64,000 nucleotides of DNA from Daphnia carinata (GCF_022539665.2 NC_081332.1:4603803-4667802), one strand, 5' to 3'. Positions 35,527-50,210 are shown, counted from the stretch's first letter. Notes: a model not told the origin generated them from the letters alone. Translations and numbers: made by a program.

Positions 35527-38500
35527 TGACGTCACGAGAATGAAGTCGTTGACACTGAAGAAATTTTAGCGGAATAATTCATAAATAGCGCGAACTTGGA
35601 GAAAAGAAAACGCGAAACAGGAAATAGAAAACAAGGCAAACAAGAGAAAAGCAAGAGATTTATAACTTTGAGAGGCGGAGCGATGATGAAATAGCTCCGC
35701 CAGGCATTACGCAAAGGAGATGGCACATGAACTACTGTGTATAATGAGATCGAGCGATATGCTGCAAAACACAGGAAACCGCATAGCAAGTCGACGAAGA
35801 CTAATTAAAAAGACGCTAGAGAATTACAACCCATTGGAATTGGAAAAAAAAGAACCAATGCATTGCATTTTAGCTGCAACAAAAATAAAAAGATAAAATT
35901 ACGACCCTAGGAAAAAGAAACAATGACAACGACAGACGGCAGCCGGAGCCGCTACTTCTTATATGCGTACAAATGTACACTCTATTCTTCTTTCCTTTCA
36001 ATTCCGTTTCTATTACTTTTCTTTTTAGTTTTTTTAGTTTTTTTTTTGTTTTTGTAGTTATGTTTTTCGTAAAGAATGGCTTCTAATGTTGTTCTCTCGC
36101 AGTGAGACGCAAACGTGGGAAAAAAAGAATCGATCATTTTTCTTGTGTAGAAACAACAAAAAAATTCAGAATTTTTTTTTGTTTGACGTCCGAGTCTTCC
36201 CTTTTTTTTTCTCTTTTGATTTGCAATCAGATTTTTTGAAACCGCGTGAGGGTTACGAAAGGTCACACACGAACTCAACGCAAACTGGTTGAAACTTGAG
36301 GTAAATGACGTCAGTGGCAAATCGGCCAATGTTAAACGGTTTGACTTGCCCAAAAAAAAATAAAAGAAAATCAATGGCGAATGGGAGCAATATAAACTAG
36401 ATCAATTGAGATACAAAGAAAAAATCACAATGACATAAAAAAAATTCAAATTCCCCTTCCCCTCGTAGAACGAACAAGAAAAAAAAAAAATTCAACGGGC
36501 GTCGTTCGCGATTCGTTGCATGCAAACAACTCATTTGCTTTATTATTCCTTTGCCCGCAAAAATTAAACAAACTTCGGCTGGGAAAAAAAAACAAAAAAA
36601 ATTGTGTTCCAGAAAACAGTTCTCGTTAAATCACATCGTCTACAGAAAAGTCACTCGTGATCGACAAAAAGAAAAGAAAATAGTCAAAAACCCCAAGCGG
36701 GAGCCATTATTTGGAGGGGAAAACATTTGCGACAACAACAACCAAGAAAAAAAAAAGGATATAGAACGTGACACAATCAGTTCAGAGGATGTGTTTCTAA
36801 GAAAATCGGTTTTCTTGGCTTCAATCGAAAAAAAAAAAAAAGGGCCATTCTTGCGTAACGTTTGTGTCTTCCTACGCAAGCGCTATCGAACATCCGCGTT
36901 CGGTAGTGAGCGCGGTATTATTATTGCGTGTGATTCCAACACATCACATTCCTCAAGCGGCTTGCGTGAGCCACGTATGACCGCGGCGACAGTGACGGAT
37001 GTTTGATTTCGACACTGACGTCAACTTTGATTTTTGATGATTTCCCGAGCCGAACGCGATGCGGGGAAATATATATCGGAAATTCCACACCTTCGTGTGT
37101 TTTTTTTTTCCTTCCCGACAACAAACAAATAAAAACAATATGCAAACAACAATCCTATTTTGTTCCGTTTCCCCTCCCCCCACCCCCTTTGAAATTCCTT
37201 AACAACAACAAAAATATGTCTTTCCTTTGACAGTCAATCGATTTATGACGTTTGTCCAATTCGATTTCTTTTCCCTTCTGTTTACATTTTTTTTATTTGA
37301 ATATCTTTTGAAAAATGTTAGGCCATCGTGGGACGTGTCTCGTTGCGTGAGAAAAAAAAATATAATGTCTCGTCCACAAAATCTTGTCGTGGTATTTTCT
37401 TTTGATTCTACTTTTATGAAATAAAATTCAATCGACCTATCCCCCCCACCCCCAACAAAAAAAAACGACCAATGATGATAACTCGGCATGATTTTAAAAA
37501 GAGGGCGCCATTGCGGTCGGCGGGAGCATCTCCTCTCACTTTACATCTGATATTTCAAACCAACCTTCGTCTCTTTTTTTTTTTTTTTTTTTAACCTGTC
37601 TGTCTCTTTCTTTTTTTTCAAACTGTGGCGCCACCACAACACGTAAGGCCACACACGGAAGGAGGCCGAAAAAAAAATAAAATCGAAAGGCTCTTTTATT
37701 TTTTGAATGTTTGTGTGTCAAGAATAAAAAAGACGGAGGGGGGGGGGTGTCCTTGAGGGTTACGGTGTGTGTGTCTGCGGTATTACACGTAAGGTAGTTT
37801 TCTTTCTGGCGGCGACCCTGATGGCGGAGGAAGGAGGTGCTGAAGATATACACTTCTTTTTTCGCCTATTTGCTAGTCTCCCCCTTCTTTCTTTTTAGAA
37901 ATGTTTTTCCAAACGGATAATTTGGGGGCCCTGGGATTTATCGCTGCTGATTGATACCTTGAACTTCTTTTTTTTTTTTTTTTGACGAGGGGTGGACGAC
38001 GACGCCAAGACATCAAGACAGCAGACACATAACAACAGGAGAAAGAGTTGCCCTCACCTTTTTTCCCCCCTCTCTTCTACGTCCCTCATCTCCCGATTAT
38101 TACCGACACTTTGCTCTTTCATCTTCAACTTTTTTTTTTTTTTTTTTACGTCTAGTTTCTTTCTTTAAAAAAAAAAAATGCATATTATTTTTAGCCGGGA
38201 GTCGTTTTTTTTTGTTGTCTTTCCCTAGATGAAACCAATTTTTCTCTCTATAAAAAAAATATTTTTATTTTTTATTAGAGCGTGTATATTAATACAAAGG
38301 GAGGAGTCATCAGTTTTTATGGACTGGGCGCTCAATTGTTTCTCTGGAAAAAACCAAAATTCCAAAAAAAATAAAATAAAATAAAAAATGAAAATTTCAT
38401 GGGAAATAATGCCGTCTCGGTGGCTCAAGAGCAGACGCAATAATGCTGTATCCATTTCAGATTGCTGTGCGTGTGTCCTCAGTCAATCAACCTTTCCCCT

Positions 38501-39733
38501 CCACTCTTATCTCTATCGGCTTCTTGTGACTACTTCTCATCCATCCTGATTGCATTGCTGGCTTCACTGTCTCTGAATGGCAATCTTTTTCTTCGTGTTT
38601 TTTTTTTCTGTTTTCTTCTCCCCCCCCCCCCCACATTTTTTACGACAATGGATATTCGTTTTCCCCGCTAATAACATCGTGATTTTATGAGCTATAGTAG
38701 AGAGAGAGATACACAAAGATTCTCTCCAAAAAGGCAAATGGCTTTCTTTTTTTTTTTTTCTTTCTTATATAGCATTTATGCTCGCCTTAGTATAACGCTC
38801 ATGACTAGTCGCCATGTCTCCGGAAAAAAAGACACTCTTTGAATATCGTCTTTATTTCTCCCATCGTTTGCATAACTGCGCAACGTGCGGGAAAAACCAC
38901 ATGAACGGCGTCTTCAGTCCCGACGTCGCCATCTGTCGGGCGGCGCTTTCAACCCCCCCCCCCCCCTCTCCAAAAAACATTTGCTCTCGTTTCTATTTTA
39001 TTTTACGCTTGATCGATTCGGCATTTGGCCCATATTTTAAGAGTCGTTCCAAAACCAATTGTTGGACGAAAAATAAAGAGAGATTTCCGAGAAATGACAC
39101 AAAGGCGAACGAGGAATGAAGTGGGGACTCGAAAAAGCGTTTTCAAACTACGCCCGACTTGATCGAGAAGCAGCGGCGGCAAGAAAAGCTTCTCCGAAGG
39201 GCAAACATCGGTTAAGTGGTGTCATAAAGCCAAACGAGAAAAGAAGATAATTCGATAGAACCGACAACAACAACAACAAGAAAAAACCCCGACAAATAAA
39301 ACATCAGGTTCGCGACTAGACCACTCGAAAAACGAGAAACACATCGTCATAACTATACAGTCGATAGGATGGATAGTCCCTCTCAACTTGTTGTGTCCCT
39401 TGCTTATAGAGAGGGGGGGGGCCTTTGGTTCCCTTCAAACCAATTAGAATGTCAACTCTGTATTTTCAACAAGAAACAGAAAGGGAGAAATAAGAGAGGT
39501 AGAGTGGAAACAGCCGCGGGTATATTAATAAGTTAAACGCATTTAGGAAAAAAAAAAAAAAAAAGAATGTTGAACGAAAAGGGGACCGTATTAGATGCAT
39601 GATGTCACGAGAAAACAAAAATAAAAAGAGCAGAGCGGCCATGTGTTGTTCATGCGAGCAACGTGGGAAACGCGTTCGTGAAACGACAGCCACCGGAGGG
39701 CCCTCCCGGTTCCTCAAGACAAAAATGACGTCA
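35527..39733. promoter_or_regulatory. Four TGACGTCA (CRE/ATF-type) palindromes within 4.2 kb
   Basis: Exact TGACGTCA at 35527-35534, 36306-36313, 37016-37023 and 39726-39733. The same palindrome also occurs at 15049-15056, 21992-21999, 53400-53407 and 61908-61915. It is the full cAMP-response/ATF-family bZIP site. Flanking bases differ between copies, so they are not duplicates of one segment. Whether bZIP proteins bind here is unknown. Confidence -1.
39695..39706. promoter_or_regulatory. Palindrome GGAGGGCCCTCC, copy 2
   Basis: Exact 12-bp palindrome, 20 bp from a TGACGTCA palindrome (39726-39733) and about 25 bp from CGTGGGAA at 39662-39669, a form of the Su(H)/CBF1 consensus. It is the densest grouping of recognisable sites in this part of the intron. 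Confidence -1.
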
Positions 39734-40963
39734 CCAAAAAAAAAGCAGCAGGATGGAGTACTCCATTTTCTCTTTGGTTTATGCATATCTAAATAATCTA
39801 TACAGAAGAGGAAGAAGAGGGGGGGGGGAGCAGGGTCAAAAGATCACCAAACTTCAGGATGGAGAACGAGACAAGTAACAAGTTTTGACTTGCACATGTG
39901 GGTGCAATCATCGTTTTTCTATTTACGTTCTATCTCTTTCTGGTATTCTTTAAAAAAAAAAATAAAATAAAGTGTGAAAAATTAGAGTTAATGAAGGAGG
40001 AAACAGTGTGACCTCCCCCCCCCCCCTAAAAAAAAATATCGATCGAATTTCCGACTAGTTCGTGACGACTTCTGACAGACGGACAGCGCAGCACTCGCTT
40101 ATTATATTTTTGTGATAATAATACGACTCTTTTCTTTCTTTTTTATCGTTATAATAACTATAGGGGGAGAAAAAGAATGAAAGAGGGGGGGGGATTCTAT
40201 TCTTTGAGCCATCACTTTGCAACAATAGCGCCAAAGCGGCCCCCGTCCATCAGAAATAGGTTGAAATGTAATGCTATAAATACATCTTGTACACATAGCC
40301 CACGATGAAAAAAGACAGTTTGAAGCGGGTTAATATGAAACTTGAAAAGGAAGAAGAATGGCAATCAACGAAAAAAAAAAAATGAAACACCACCTTCCCA
40401 AAATATAAGAGAGGGGGTGAAGCTGGCCTCCCGCTGATCTTTTGATACCCTTCTACCTCCTCGATCGCTTTGCGATCATTGTGTGAAAAGAAAAAAATAT
40501 ATATATTTCAAAACCATAATAGAACCAATTCTTTTGCGGCATCAACCCCCCACCTCACTCAGAAAAAAAAAGCGCAACATTTTTTTCAGACGGACCAGAA
40601 AAGGAAATGATGAGTTATGTCCATATCTAAAACATATTTATTTTTAACCGCTTTTTTCCTTCGTTGTTCAATGTGTTCACTCACACAACCCCATCAGTTT
40701 CATCATCATCAAAGATCCCCTTCTTTTTTATCCGACGATCTGGTGAGCCCCCATCGTCGAGATGGATTGCGCCAGATGGGAATGAATTAAAATACCCGCA
40801 ATGGATCTCAACTTTGTTTTTGTTTCATGTAGCTTTTAAGCCAAAGGAAAAAATACATTTATGACAAATCTTTTTTCCTCGACGAATAAACAACTCCACG
40901 CTATTTGCACCAAGTCTCATGTTGTTCAACAAAACAAACGTCTAAAAACACTCGGAAAAGACT

Positions 40964-40987
40964 CTTCTTCTTCTTCTTCTTCTTCTT
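40964..40987. repeat. CTT trinucleotide microsatellite
   Basis: Eight CTT units on the plus strand (GAA in the minus-strand transcript). Confidence -1.
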
Positions 40988-41320
40988 TTTGCCATCATCA
41001 TTAACAGCGCAAACAAGATGGGACCCCATTGTTATAACGCACAAGATGTATGTGAGTACATCGGAGATGGAGGAGGAACTGGTCATACATAAAAATAAAC
41101 AAAACAAAACAAAAAATAACCGATACGAGTATATACTCGGAGAGCATCGTAGAGTCGGGATAGTTAACGACTTTCTCTTTATTTGTTATTGGCAATGGGT
41201 TGCGGACAAGAGCCGCAAGCCATTGCCTGTGTGGCCGGCATCTTTCCTTCGTTCGTTATGATTATTCCCTACTCCAGTGCATATGGTGGACGGGGGAAAC
41301 AAATCAAGAGGCTCTTTTGG

Positions 41321-41358
<38 letters not shown>

Positions 41359-44300
41359 CTGTGTGTGTTGCTTCCACCCCACCCCACTCTGCGACTGTGT
41401 TTCACTAACGAACCGGCCAAGCAGCTCGTTTGCCGACAAGTACAACATGTTACAAGTACCGTGAAAATAACCTCTAACCACACTCTTAGCCCAAACCAGA
41501 AAGACTGTCTGTCCCTTTTGCCATCAAGTGGACCGCCGTCCTCTCTTTAATGCCGCTCTGTTACAATTCTTTTTTTTTTCTAAATCAAAACATGACAGAG
41601 AACTTAACTGACAATCGAGGCATTTCTTTTTTTTACCATCAAAAATCCCTTCTTTTTTTTATTTCGAAAAGCCTTTTGATCGACAGCACCTTATGTGTGA
41701 GCTGTCTGTTATTATTTACATATCGAATCGCTTTTTCCTTAAGAAGAAAAAAAAAAACATTCCTATCGTCTCGGTTCCATCTTTGAATGATTTCCAATAG
41801 GGGAGTGAAAACTTGCGCGACGTGAGACCTGACGTTTTTTTGTTCACACGCTGTTACACGACGCTAATCCACAGAGAGACATTTAAGAGCAACGGTGGCA
41901 CACAAGTCACCGAGAAGAAAGATTACCCCAACCGTCGTAGAAGACAAGTCATCCGGATCACATCCGACATATGGAAGAAAAAAAAAAAGAGATCCACATC
42001 GACATGGAGGATTAGAGGCAACTATAAATTGTGCGTCATATCATAACCCAACGAATGTTTTTAAAAAATTGGGGGTGATCCCTGACAGCAGACCGGATAT
42101 TCGCATCACGAACGCTTTTTAAAAATTTATAATTTTTTTTTTTTTTTTTTTTAAATAACAAAAGGTGTGTGTGTAGATAAGATGCGGAGGAGACCAGTTG
42201 GAAGGCGTCAAAGCATCCCGACCCCCCGCCCGCGCTTTGCAATGCGGCCTTTTTTTTTTCAATAAAAATATTATTTTTTTCAGGGCGTCTAAATATCTTC
42301 CCCTCTTCAATTTTTGTTTAATACACGTTAGTAGAGATCCCCTCCATTTCGAGTCTGATATTATCTCTTTTTTTGATTTACGAGTTTTAGTGAGAAAGAG
42401 GGGGAGACATGGCCCATCAGCGAGGTGGAGTCAGCAGTTGGACGATGACCCCCCTGTACAACTCAGGTATATATACACACGGAATATACAAAAAAAAAAA
42501 AAAAAAAGGGTAGTTGGTCATAAAGTACATCAAAATCGATCCCCCCCCCCCTTAAGTTTGGATAGCTGTGGAGGTAAGCGTTAAAAAAAAAAAGGAGATG
42601 GGGTTAGCACAGGTGTTGCGCCCAATCGCTGTCTGTCAGGGTGGACAATAACCTTTTTTTTTTCTATTTTTACCTGTTATTGTGAATGTGAAAAGGTCGG
42701 TTGCGTAACTCTAACTTTCGATTGAAAATAGTATTTAAAAAAAAAAAAGATAAATAAAGGGAGAGAGAATCGGACAAGGAAGAAGGAAATGTCTATAAAT
42801 AAGCCGATCCAGGTGGCGCGAAAATAAGCAAAAAAAAAAAAGGTATTTTAAAAGAAGGATGTTGTAACGTTTGAAACATTCTCGAGATATTATTGCAGTA
42901 CAATATCCTTTTCGACTTCTTTTTTCCTCCATCGCCACAAATAATCCCTTCGTTCTTCTTCATTCCTTTTGTGAGGTGTATAACGCCTTATCTTCTTGAC
43001 CGAGGTTTAAAAAATATATATATATTTTTTTATCCTTCTTTTATCAGATAATATATAGATTTCTTTTTCCCTTTCGTTCCTTAGTTCTTTAAGGAGCCGT
43101 TTTTCCGCCTGTCAAAACCTTCCAGTCATTTATTTCACTCGAAGCTTCGGCAACAAAAACAGCATCATGAAATTTCAGTCTTTCTTTCCTTCATTCCCTT
43201 TTGGCTTTTACGATATGATTTACGTTTTTTTTTTTTTTTTTTTTACATCTTATCCCTTAACCGAATACAACGTGAACTTATCAAAAGTTCGTCTCGATCG
43301 ACCCTTAAAATGCGAGGTAACACGAGCGCCATCTAACAATGATTTCTTTCGCCAAATCAAAACAGCTGGCCGCAATTGATTTCAATCGACAAAGGTGTAA
43401 CTTAAACCACCTCGAAAAAAAAAAGGACCTTTTGTAAATAGACTTTCACACTCGTGTATACACACACACACACACATAACGATGTATAGAACCTCCGCAT
43501 TGTTTTGCCAGCGCAACTTGAAGAAAAATGAAAAAAAATCTTTTCATTCCTCCTCGTGGTAGTAGCTGAGATCGATTCCACCCCCGCTGTGCAAAGAAGA
43601 AAAAATGCGGTGGGGTGATGCGATCGAATATCGGCAACGGTTAATACATAATCAACAGATAAATACCAACACCCTCCCCTACATCCCAACTCTAAATAAA
43701 AAAATAAAAAAAAGAGAGCCCCCGGTGTAACGGTTGAAAAGAATGTTCGGCATTTTGTTGGTTGGCACGAATCAAAAAATAGGAAACACACGGGAAAAAA
43801 AAATAAAAAATAAAAGAGGAAAGATGATGAATCGAGTCTGAGCTTTGATATGGCTGCACGCGGGAAACCGACACGGCAACATTTTTTTTCTTCTTGTTCT
43901 TGTCGGTGATTGACGTCTATTCGACACGGAAATCACACCGTTTTTTTTTTTGTTTTTTTTTTGTATTTCGGGGATTGCATTCTTGTTTCCATCTTCTCTT
44001 ACAAACAAATTGCTGCACGTCACACAAGCGATGGCCATAGCCCTTTTTGAATAGGGAAAACAAGGCACAACCTTCGTTTTTTTCACGTGTTTTTTGTTGT
44101 GCCAATCGATCGATTTGCCGGCGAATGAAAAAGTGTTGTCGCGTGAAATGGGATGTCAAAGAGTGTTGCTTGTCCAGCACGCTAAACGGTCACAACATTT
44201 TCACCTTTTTCTTTCCTTATTTCATTCAAGAGAGAAACGAATCGAAAACAAAACGATAGAAAAAGCCTTGGCTTTTCCATCGTGACACTGATGGAATAGG

Positions 44301-47300
44301 CAATGATGTGACATGAATGACGCTGACCTCACTCTGCCTTCTTTTTTAGATATTTTAGAAACCAAACACTCGGAGGACACACCAAAGCAACAGAGTTTCT
44401 TCCTTTCTTTAAAAAAAAAAAAAAAAAAAAAAAATCAGCATTTTAATGTTCCAACATGGAGGAAGCCAAAATATATAAAAAAAAAAAAAGCTCGTTCCAA
44501 TATGGCAGTCATCCGTCTTCGGGGGTCTGCTTTACGAGAGTCTTTGACAGTTGCATCATTGGCATCATTACGCGTTACCATACTGTGGTGCATAACAAAT
44601 GCGCACAACCAAACCGGGGGAAATTTAAAATAAAACACTAGCGGCGCGCGCTTTTTAAAAAAATGAAAAAAATGAAAAAAAAAAAACGAATGGAACAAAA
44701 ACGAAAAAATCGAGCGGAAGTAGGAACCTCCCCAATGAAGAAGACCTTCTTATTAAATAATAAATAATGATTAAAGCGAAACGTGAAAATAAAGAGGGTG
44801 GGAGAAGACATATCCAATGTCGCCAGAACCTTGGAAAAAAAAATATATAAAGAACAACTGGAAAAAAATAATAATAAAAAAATCCGATGAGCCGCCGCTC
44901 ATTTTCTCACAGACACACACACAACGTTAAGACAGGATATACCCTTTGAAAGACTTCACCCCTCACAGAGTTTTGGTTCAATCATCGTTGATGATTTCAA
45001 GCGCATATAGGAGGCATGAAAAACTGTGGAACCTCCACACACACACACACATACACAAAAAGGAAAGGGGCAGATTCAGCAGTTACACACACGCATATCT
45101 ATCCTCCTTGTAAAAAAAAACAAAACAAACTAAAGTTTAGATATTATACACAGAGACGGGAAGAGAAGGGTCTAGCAGCACACTCTCCATCATGAGGCAG
45201 CAGTTCACCGTTACGCCAATGGCCGTACGATCAAATGAGCCCTGGAACTTGTACACACACACAACAGTTCCAGTACGCCTTTTTTTTTTTTTTTTTTTTT
45301 TTTTTTACTACTCATATATAGACCTCGCGAGTTATGGCTGTTGTTTGCTTGCACAGGAAGTCGTTCATAATACACCATTTTTTTGTTTCTTCCATTTCTA
45401 GTGGAGCGCATCTCTCCATCACTTTTTTGACGCGTCACCTCATTTTGCGCCGGGAGGATATTATATCGTCAGAGAGAGAGAGGGGGGAATGGTTAGTAGC
45501 GGTAACCGACACAATTCAAAAAAAAGAAAAAGAAAAAGAAAAAAAGAGAAAGAAACTTAAGACTTCCTCTATTTATATCATCACGCTATGTGCATTTGGT
45601 GATGAATCAAACGTGATGATCAACCGCGCCATTTTCTTTTCGTTTTGTTTTTAAGTTGTTTTTTTTTTTTGTTTCTTTCTAATTATCACGCAAAGGTTAA
45701 TGATTCGTTTTCAGGACTGGAAAAATCGTGATTGGACGATGCTGTTAGCGTGTCCCGACCTATTAAATGACGATCCGCCACGCCCAATTTTCGATTTGTA
45801 CCGACGGAAATACGTTCGATTCTTCCACCCTCTTGCATTATCTTTTTAATATCAAATAATAATAATAATAAAAAGGGAGTATAGTGGCATTTCGGCACGG
45901 ACGCTCTCATTTGAAAAAGAAATAAAAAAATAAAAAACAGACGGAAATCCTTAACGATTTTTCGTTATCCGATTATAGAAAAATGAATGTATAGATGCAA
46001 ACAAGAGACTCGAAACAGTAACATAACTGAAACAACATCACGCCTCGACAGACGATACCGAACGCCGGAATGAACGCGGTAAAGTTGAGTACATGGCAAA
46101 AACGATCTGAACGAGCCCAAGAGCAAATGAAAATTCATATTTACATTGCGGCACTGCAATTGTCGACTTTGCGTGAAGGGAAATCAACGAAAATCCAATA
46201 CATTTCGACCGTACCCTGGCAGCAGTTATTTCTCTACTATTTCAGCCCGTTCAACACGGCAATGTAGCGAAACCTAAAGTTTTGGCCCTTTGTATACACA
46301 CATACATACACACGTCCGTTCAGTCGACGCAATAATGTCGAGTGGGATTCGACGAAATGCGAAAATAGATAAGACACGGAACACATATATAAATAGAACA
46401 TTGAAACGCATATAGTTTACGGTGCCATTAGTTGAGCAAATACTCGGCGGCGCCCAGCCAATGCCGCCTCAATCACGCCCGTCATTATCCAAATTGAATA
46501 GTGAGTGGACCCCGAGTATAGTAACGGGCGCACCTGGCCTCTTTACCCCCCCCCCCCCACAAACCAACACACACATACACACACATGACACACAAAACTC
46601 AGTTCTCGCTCATTCCTCGTGGTTAAACGCACGCAAACCTTTGGAAACGCAAGTTAGTAGACGACGAAATGTGGCCAGGCAAATATATGTATAGAAGCAA
46701 ATTCAACTCCGATACATGTATACAAACGAATCGAGAGTTATACCCCCACAAAATAGTGGGAGGTACAAATGCGAGCACAGCCGGCCGGAATAAATCCCCT
46801 AAAAACTTGCGAGGATAACGGCAGCTACGAAACACATTTTTCGCGTTTAAAAATAAAATTAAAATACAAAAATTAAAGGCGGCTGTGCTGTGCTCACAAG
46901 TTGTTTTTGAAAAGCCCTACCGTCTTTTTGTACCAAAAAAAAAAAAAAAATGTATAGACCATAGCTCCTTGGAAAAGAAGAGAACCCGAAAATTGTGTTC
47001 ACGGCCGTGTTCCCTTGTGATGCGGCAGTTTTCGGTGCCCGTGTCTGTATATAATTAGCCGGTCGTAAAAATGGGAACAAACAGGAGAAAGAGAGAACTC
47101 TCTCTCTCTCTCTCTCTCTCTGTACTCCTTTGCCCTCCCACATATCTTTGATGATTACCCCACAATTATCGTCAGCGATCTATATGCAGATGATGGCAGC
47201 ACGCGCTATGCCAGCAAAAACGCAGTAGTCCGCGCAGGGGGAAAAGCGATAACTTCGGATCCCAAAAGCGATCGGAAGATATGGACAACTCTTTTACGGT

Positions 47301-49553
47301 AATTCACGTTTCGTCTTCGACAGAAAAAAAAAACAAGACACCGACAAGCAGAGAGAACGGGCAGCCATATCGAGCGCTAAGCTAATGAGCCTGTCTTGCT
47401 CATCTTCGGCCCTCGTATGATAAACAAGATTTTTTTTAACAACTCTCTTTGCATTTTCTCTTTCTGATATTCGGAGAAAATGAAAAGAAAAAAAAAAGAA
47501 AAAAAAAGAAAATTTCCCGAGTTATTGCCCGAAATGAAGAAGGCGGGTTCATAGTTTTCCAGTTGTTCCAGACGAACGCGGAAGCTCTCTGTGATACTTA
47601 TTCCGAAAGAGAGTTAAAGATGAGGCTCGAAACTGATACGCTAAATAACAATAATCATGCGCCCCCCCCCCCTCCGTTCGAAAAATGGAACAACAGCAGA
47701 AGCTCAGAAACGTCAATGATTTACGACTGGAACAAAGGAGAAACAACGTTGCCCTGTTCTCGTTCAAACGCTTCAAAATAAAAACGGTGGAGGTAAGAGA
47801 GATGGACCAAAAACAACTTTCTATCTTGCTTTCCTCGTTGTTGCCACTTTGATCGGCTCAAAATAGCACTCGTAGTTTTTGTTTCTATTTTTTTTTTTTT
47901 TTTTTTAAGGTGTTGGCAGTCGATCCATCTCTTCCTTTTTCTTTTAACTTTCATCTCTTTTTGTTCGTCTCCACGTGCCCACACACCATGGCGCCGAATG
48001 CAAATCGAAATCTTCTTCGTATTTTTTTTTCTTTTTTCGACTGCACTTGGAGAGTGATCGAAACGGCCCCGATGAGGTCAAGAAGAAAGAAATTGCTTAC
48101 GCCATCGATTATACATCAACAGATAGAACGAGCCATGAAGATTTGAAAAAAAAAAAAGCGATTCAACGGCGATGATGTCATTGGCCAACACGAGATTTGA
48201 AGAAAAAAAAAAAAATTTTTAAACAAGGGCTTACATTTAAATTATTCAAAAAAAAAAAAAAACCTTTCGATCGGTGCGCATAATTAAACATTACCAAAGA
48301 TTTTGCCTGGCCGAAAGATTAAAAGAAAATATTTTCTTCTTTTTTTTTTTTTTTTGGCATAGCCAACCGATAATTCCCTACATTCACGCAAGATAATAGT
48401 AGCTTAAAAAAAATAATAATAAAAGAGGGGGGAAAGAAAATGGCCGTGACGATTGAACAGCTCTTCCACAACAACAAGCGAGAAGAAGCCGACCACAAAG
48501 AAGAAAAAAACTTATAATATATAAAACCAAAAAAAAAAAAAAGAGGTGGATGATCGTCTTCCTCTACACAAGTCTCGACCACACACACACACACACACCG
48601 CCAAAGTGCGCGGTCGATTTTCTTGTTTGCGGATGGAAGAGTTTTTTTTTTTTATACAACAACAAGTCTGCCCTTCTCTTACGACTTATTTTTATAGTGA
48701 CACAGTTGAGCGGTTTTGCCGAGAAACGAACCGCACCGAACCCGCAACACAACACACACACACCGAAACAAAGGGGGGGGTTCGAAACCAACAACTCTAT
48801 TTAACAAATAATATATACGATGTACAACAAACACATCCTTAATTTTATTTGTTTTTTTCTTCGAGTGGCGAGGGGGGGGGGGGGGATTGATTGGCTGAAA
48901 ATAGCCGCTGGTCACGTGTTTTATATTACATATAAATACAACCACACGAAATTTTTGTTCACCGTCTGGAAGACGGGCTTTGAAAAAAAAAAAAAAAAAA
49001 AAAAGGAAGAATGAATGGCGTAAATATTACTGCATGAATACAAATAGAGGTTGTTGTTTGGTGGTTGTGGTTTGTCAAACTAATATGTAAGAATGATAAA
49101 TGGACGGCGATTCAAGCTCGAAAAACAGGGAATATGTAATTTCTTTTTTTTTTTTTTTCTTTTCTTTCTGTTGAAATTCTTCTTTTGATGTCCAAACTCG
49201 GGAAAAGAGCATTGCCGTGAATTGACGCAGTAGACGCGCTTAAATCACGACCCAAAATATTACATTTACATGTGCGCATTCTTCTGTTTTCTTTTGGGGC
49301 AGGGGGGGGGGGGAGGGAGAAGTTGTTGTTTGCGGCAGTGACTCAACACATCTTGTAATGTATCTCCGAGCACAGACAACAAGACACACTTCTTCCCCCT
49401 TTTAAATCCGTACGTCAGCTGACAAGTTGCACGCATGACAAAAATATGATTCTTATTTTTCGACAAAAAAAGAAATGATAAACGAATGAAAAATAGGCAA
49501 CCCTGTACGTAATAAGGCTCGACCGCTGCTTAATCATCATCGTCCAATCATAT
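40988..49553 (-). other. Upstream intron, part 4: no gene seen
   Basis: Holds the CT tract at 41327-41354, A24 at 44411-44434, T27 at 45280-45306, C11 at 42541-42551, C13 at 46546-46558, C11 at 47662-47672, G14 at 48872-48885 and G12 at 49302-49313. Short non-repetitive open frames (for example plus strand 46070-46267 and around 47160-47320) have no recognisable product and no paired splice signals. Confidence -1.
41327..41354. repeat. CT dinucleotide microsatellite, 14 units
   Basis: Fourteen CT units preceded by a run of C on the plus strand; GAGA on the other strand. Confidence -1.
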
Positions 49554-49593
<40 letters not shown>

Positions 49594-49610
49594 TAATAAG
49601 ATCTTATTAT
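49554..49610. repeat. AT, then TG microsatellite, then an 18-bp palindrome
   Basis: A short AT tract (49554-49562) leads into a TG tract (49562-49584), a second short AT tract and then ATAATAAGATCTTATTAT at 49593-49610, a perfect 18-bp palindrome centred on AGATCT. TG and AT alternating tracts can adopt Z-DNA or cruciform structures under supercoiling; whether this one does is unknown. Confidence -1.
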
Positions 49611-50210
49611 TAGATACAACATTATCTCTCGTCTTGTAGACATCTTCGTGTGTGTGTGTGTGAGTGTAAAGAGCCGGTAACGCACGCAATCCAACAAAAA
49701 CAAGGGAAAAAAGAAAAAAAAAAGAATGTGGCTGCTGTTTTGCTACTGTCGGGACACGACAGCGCGGGTTTAAGGAAGCAAACGGAGGCTGAGAGAGAGA
49801 GAGCTACTCTTGCACGCGGATGATTTATCCGTTGATTATACAACAGAGGGCCCGCATTCTATACGTATATTGACTGGTGAAATGTTTTATGTATGGCAAC
49901 ACACAAATCTTTTTATTTATTTATATTCTTTTTTTTTTTTTTTTTGCCCGTTTTTTTTTTTACTTCGACTGTTGACCACGGAATCTAGGGGAATACCAAA
50001 GGCAAACAATTGGGGGAAAGAATCGAAGCGATTGGCCGCGATAGTTTGCCAACATGTAAAGCCATTAAGCAGAGTGACTTGTGCGATTGAACATAAAAAC
50101 GTAATCGGGCACCTCGATGAATTGAATTATTTTCAATGATTTCTTTAGCGAATAAAAAAAACCAAAAGTTAGGGGACGAAAAGAGTTAACATTGAGGAAT
50201 TCCTTATTTG

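Larger units (their letters stand above)
30079..40963 (-). other. Upstream intron, part 3: no gene seen
   Basis: Starts with A18 at 30079-30096. Other runs are mostly 10-22, plus C13 at 38620-38632, C14 at 38953-38966 and C12 at 40015-40026. TGACGTCA occurs at 35527, 36306, 37016 and 39726, and a GGAGGGCCCTCC palindrome at 39695. At 30181-30430 three frames on two strands stay open for 80-117 codons without long repeats, but none gives a recognisable protein. Confidence -1.

Noticed and set aside
47160-47320. Short open frames near the CAGATGATGGCAGCACG stretch, plus strand
   Set aside because: Only 25-40 codons, no similarity, and no paired splice sites.
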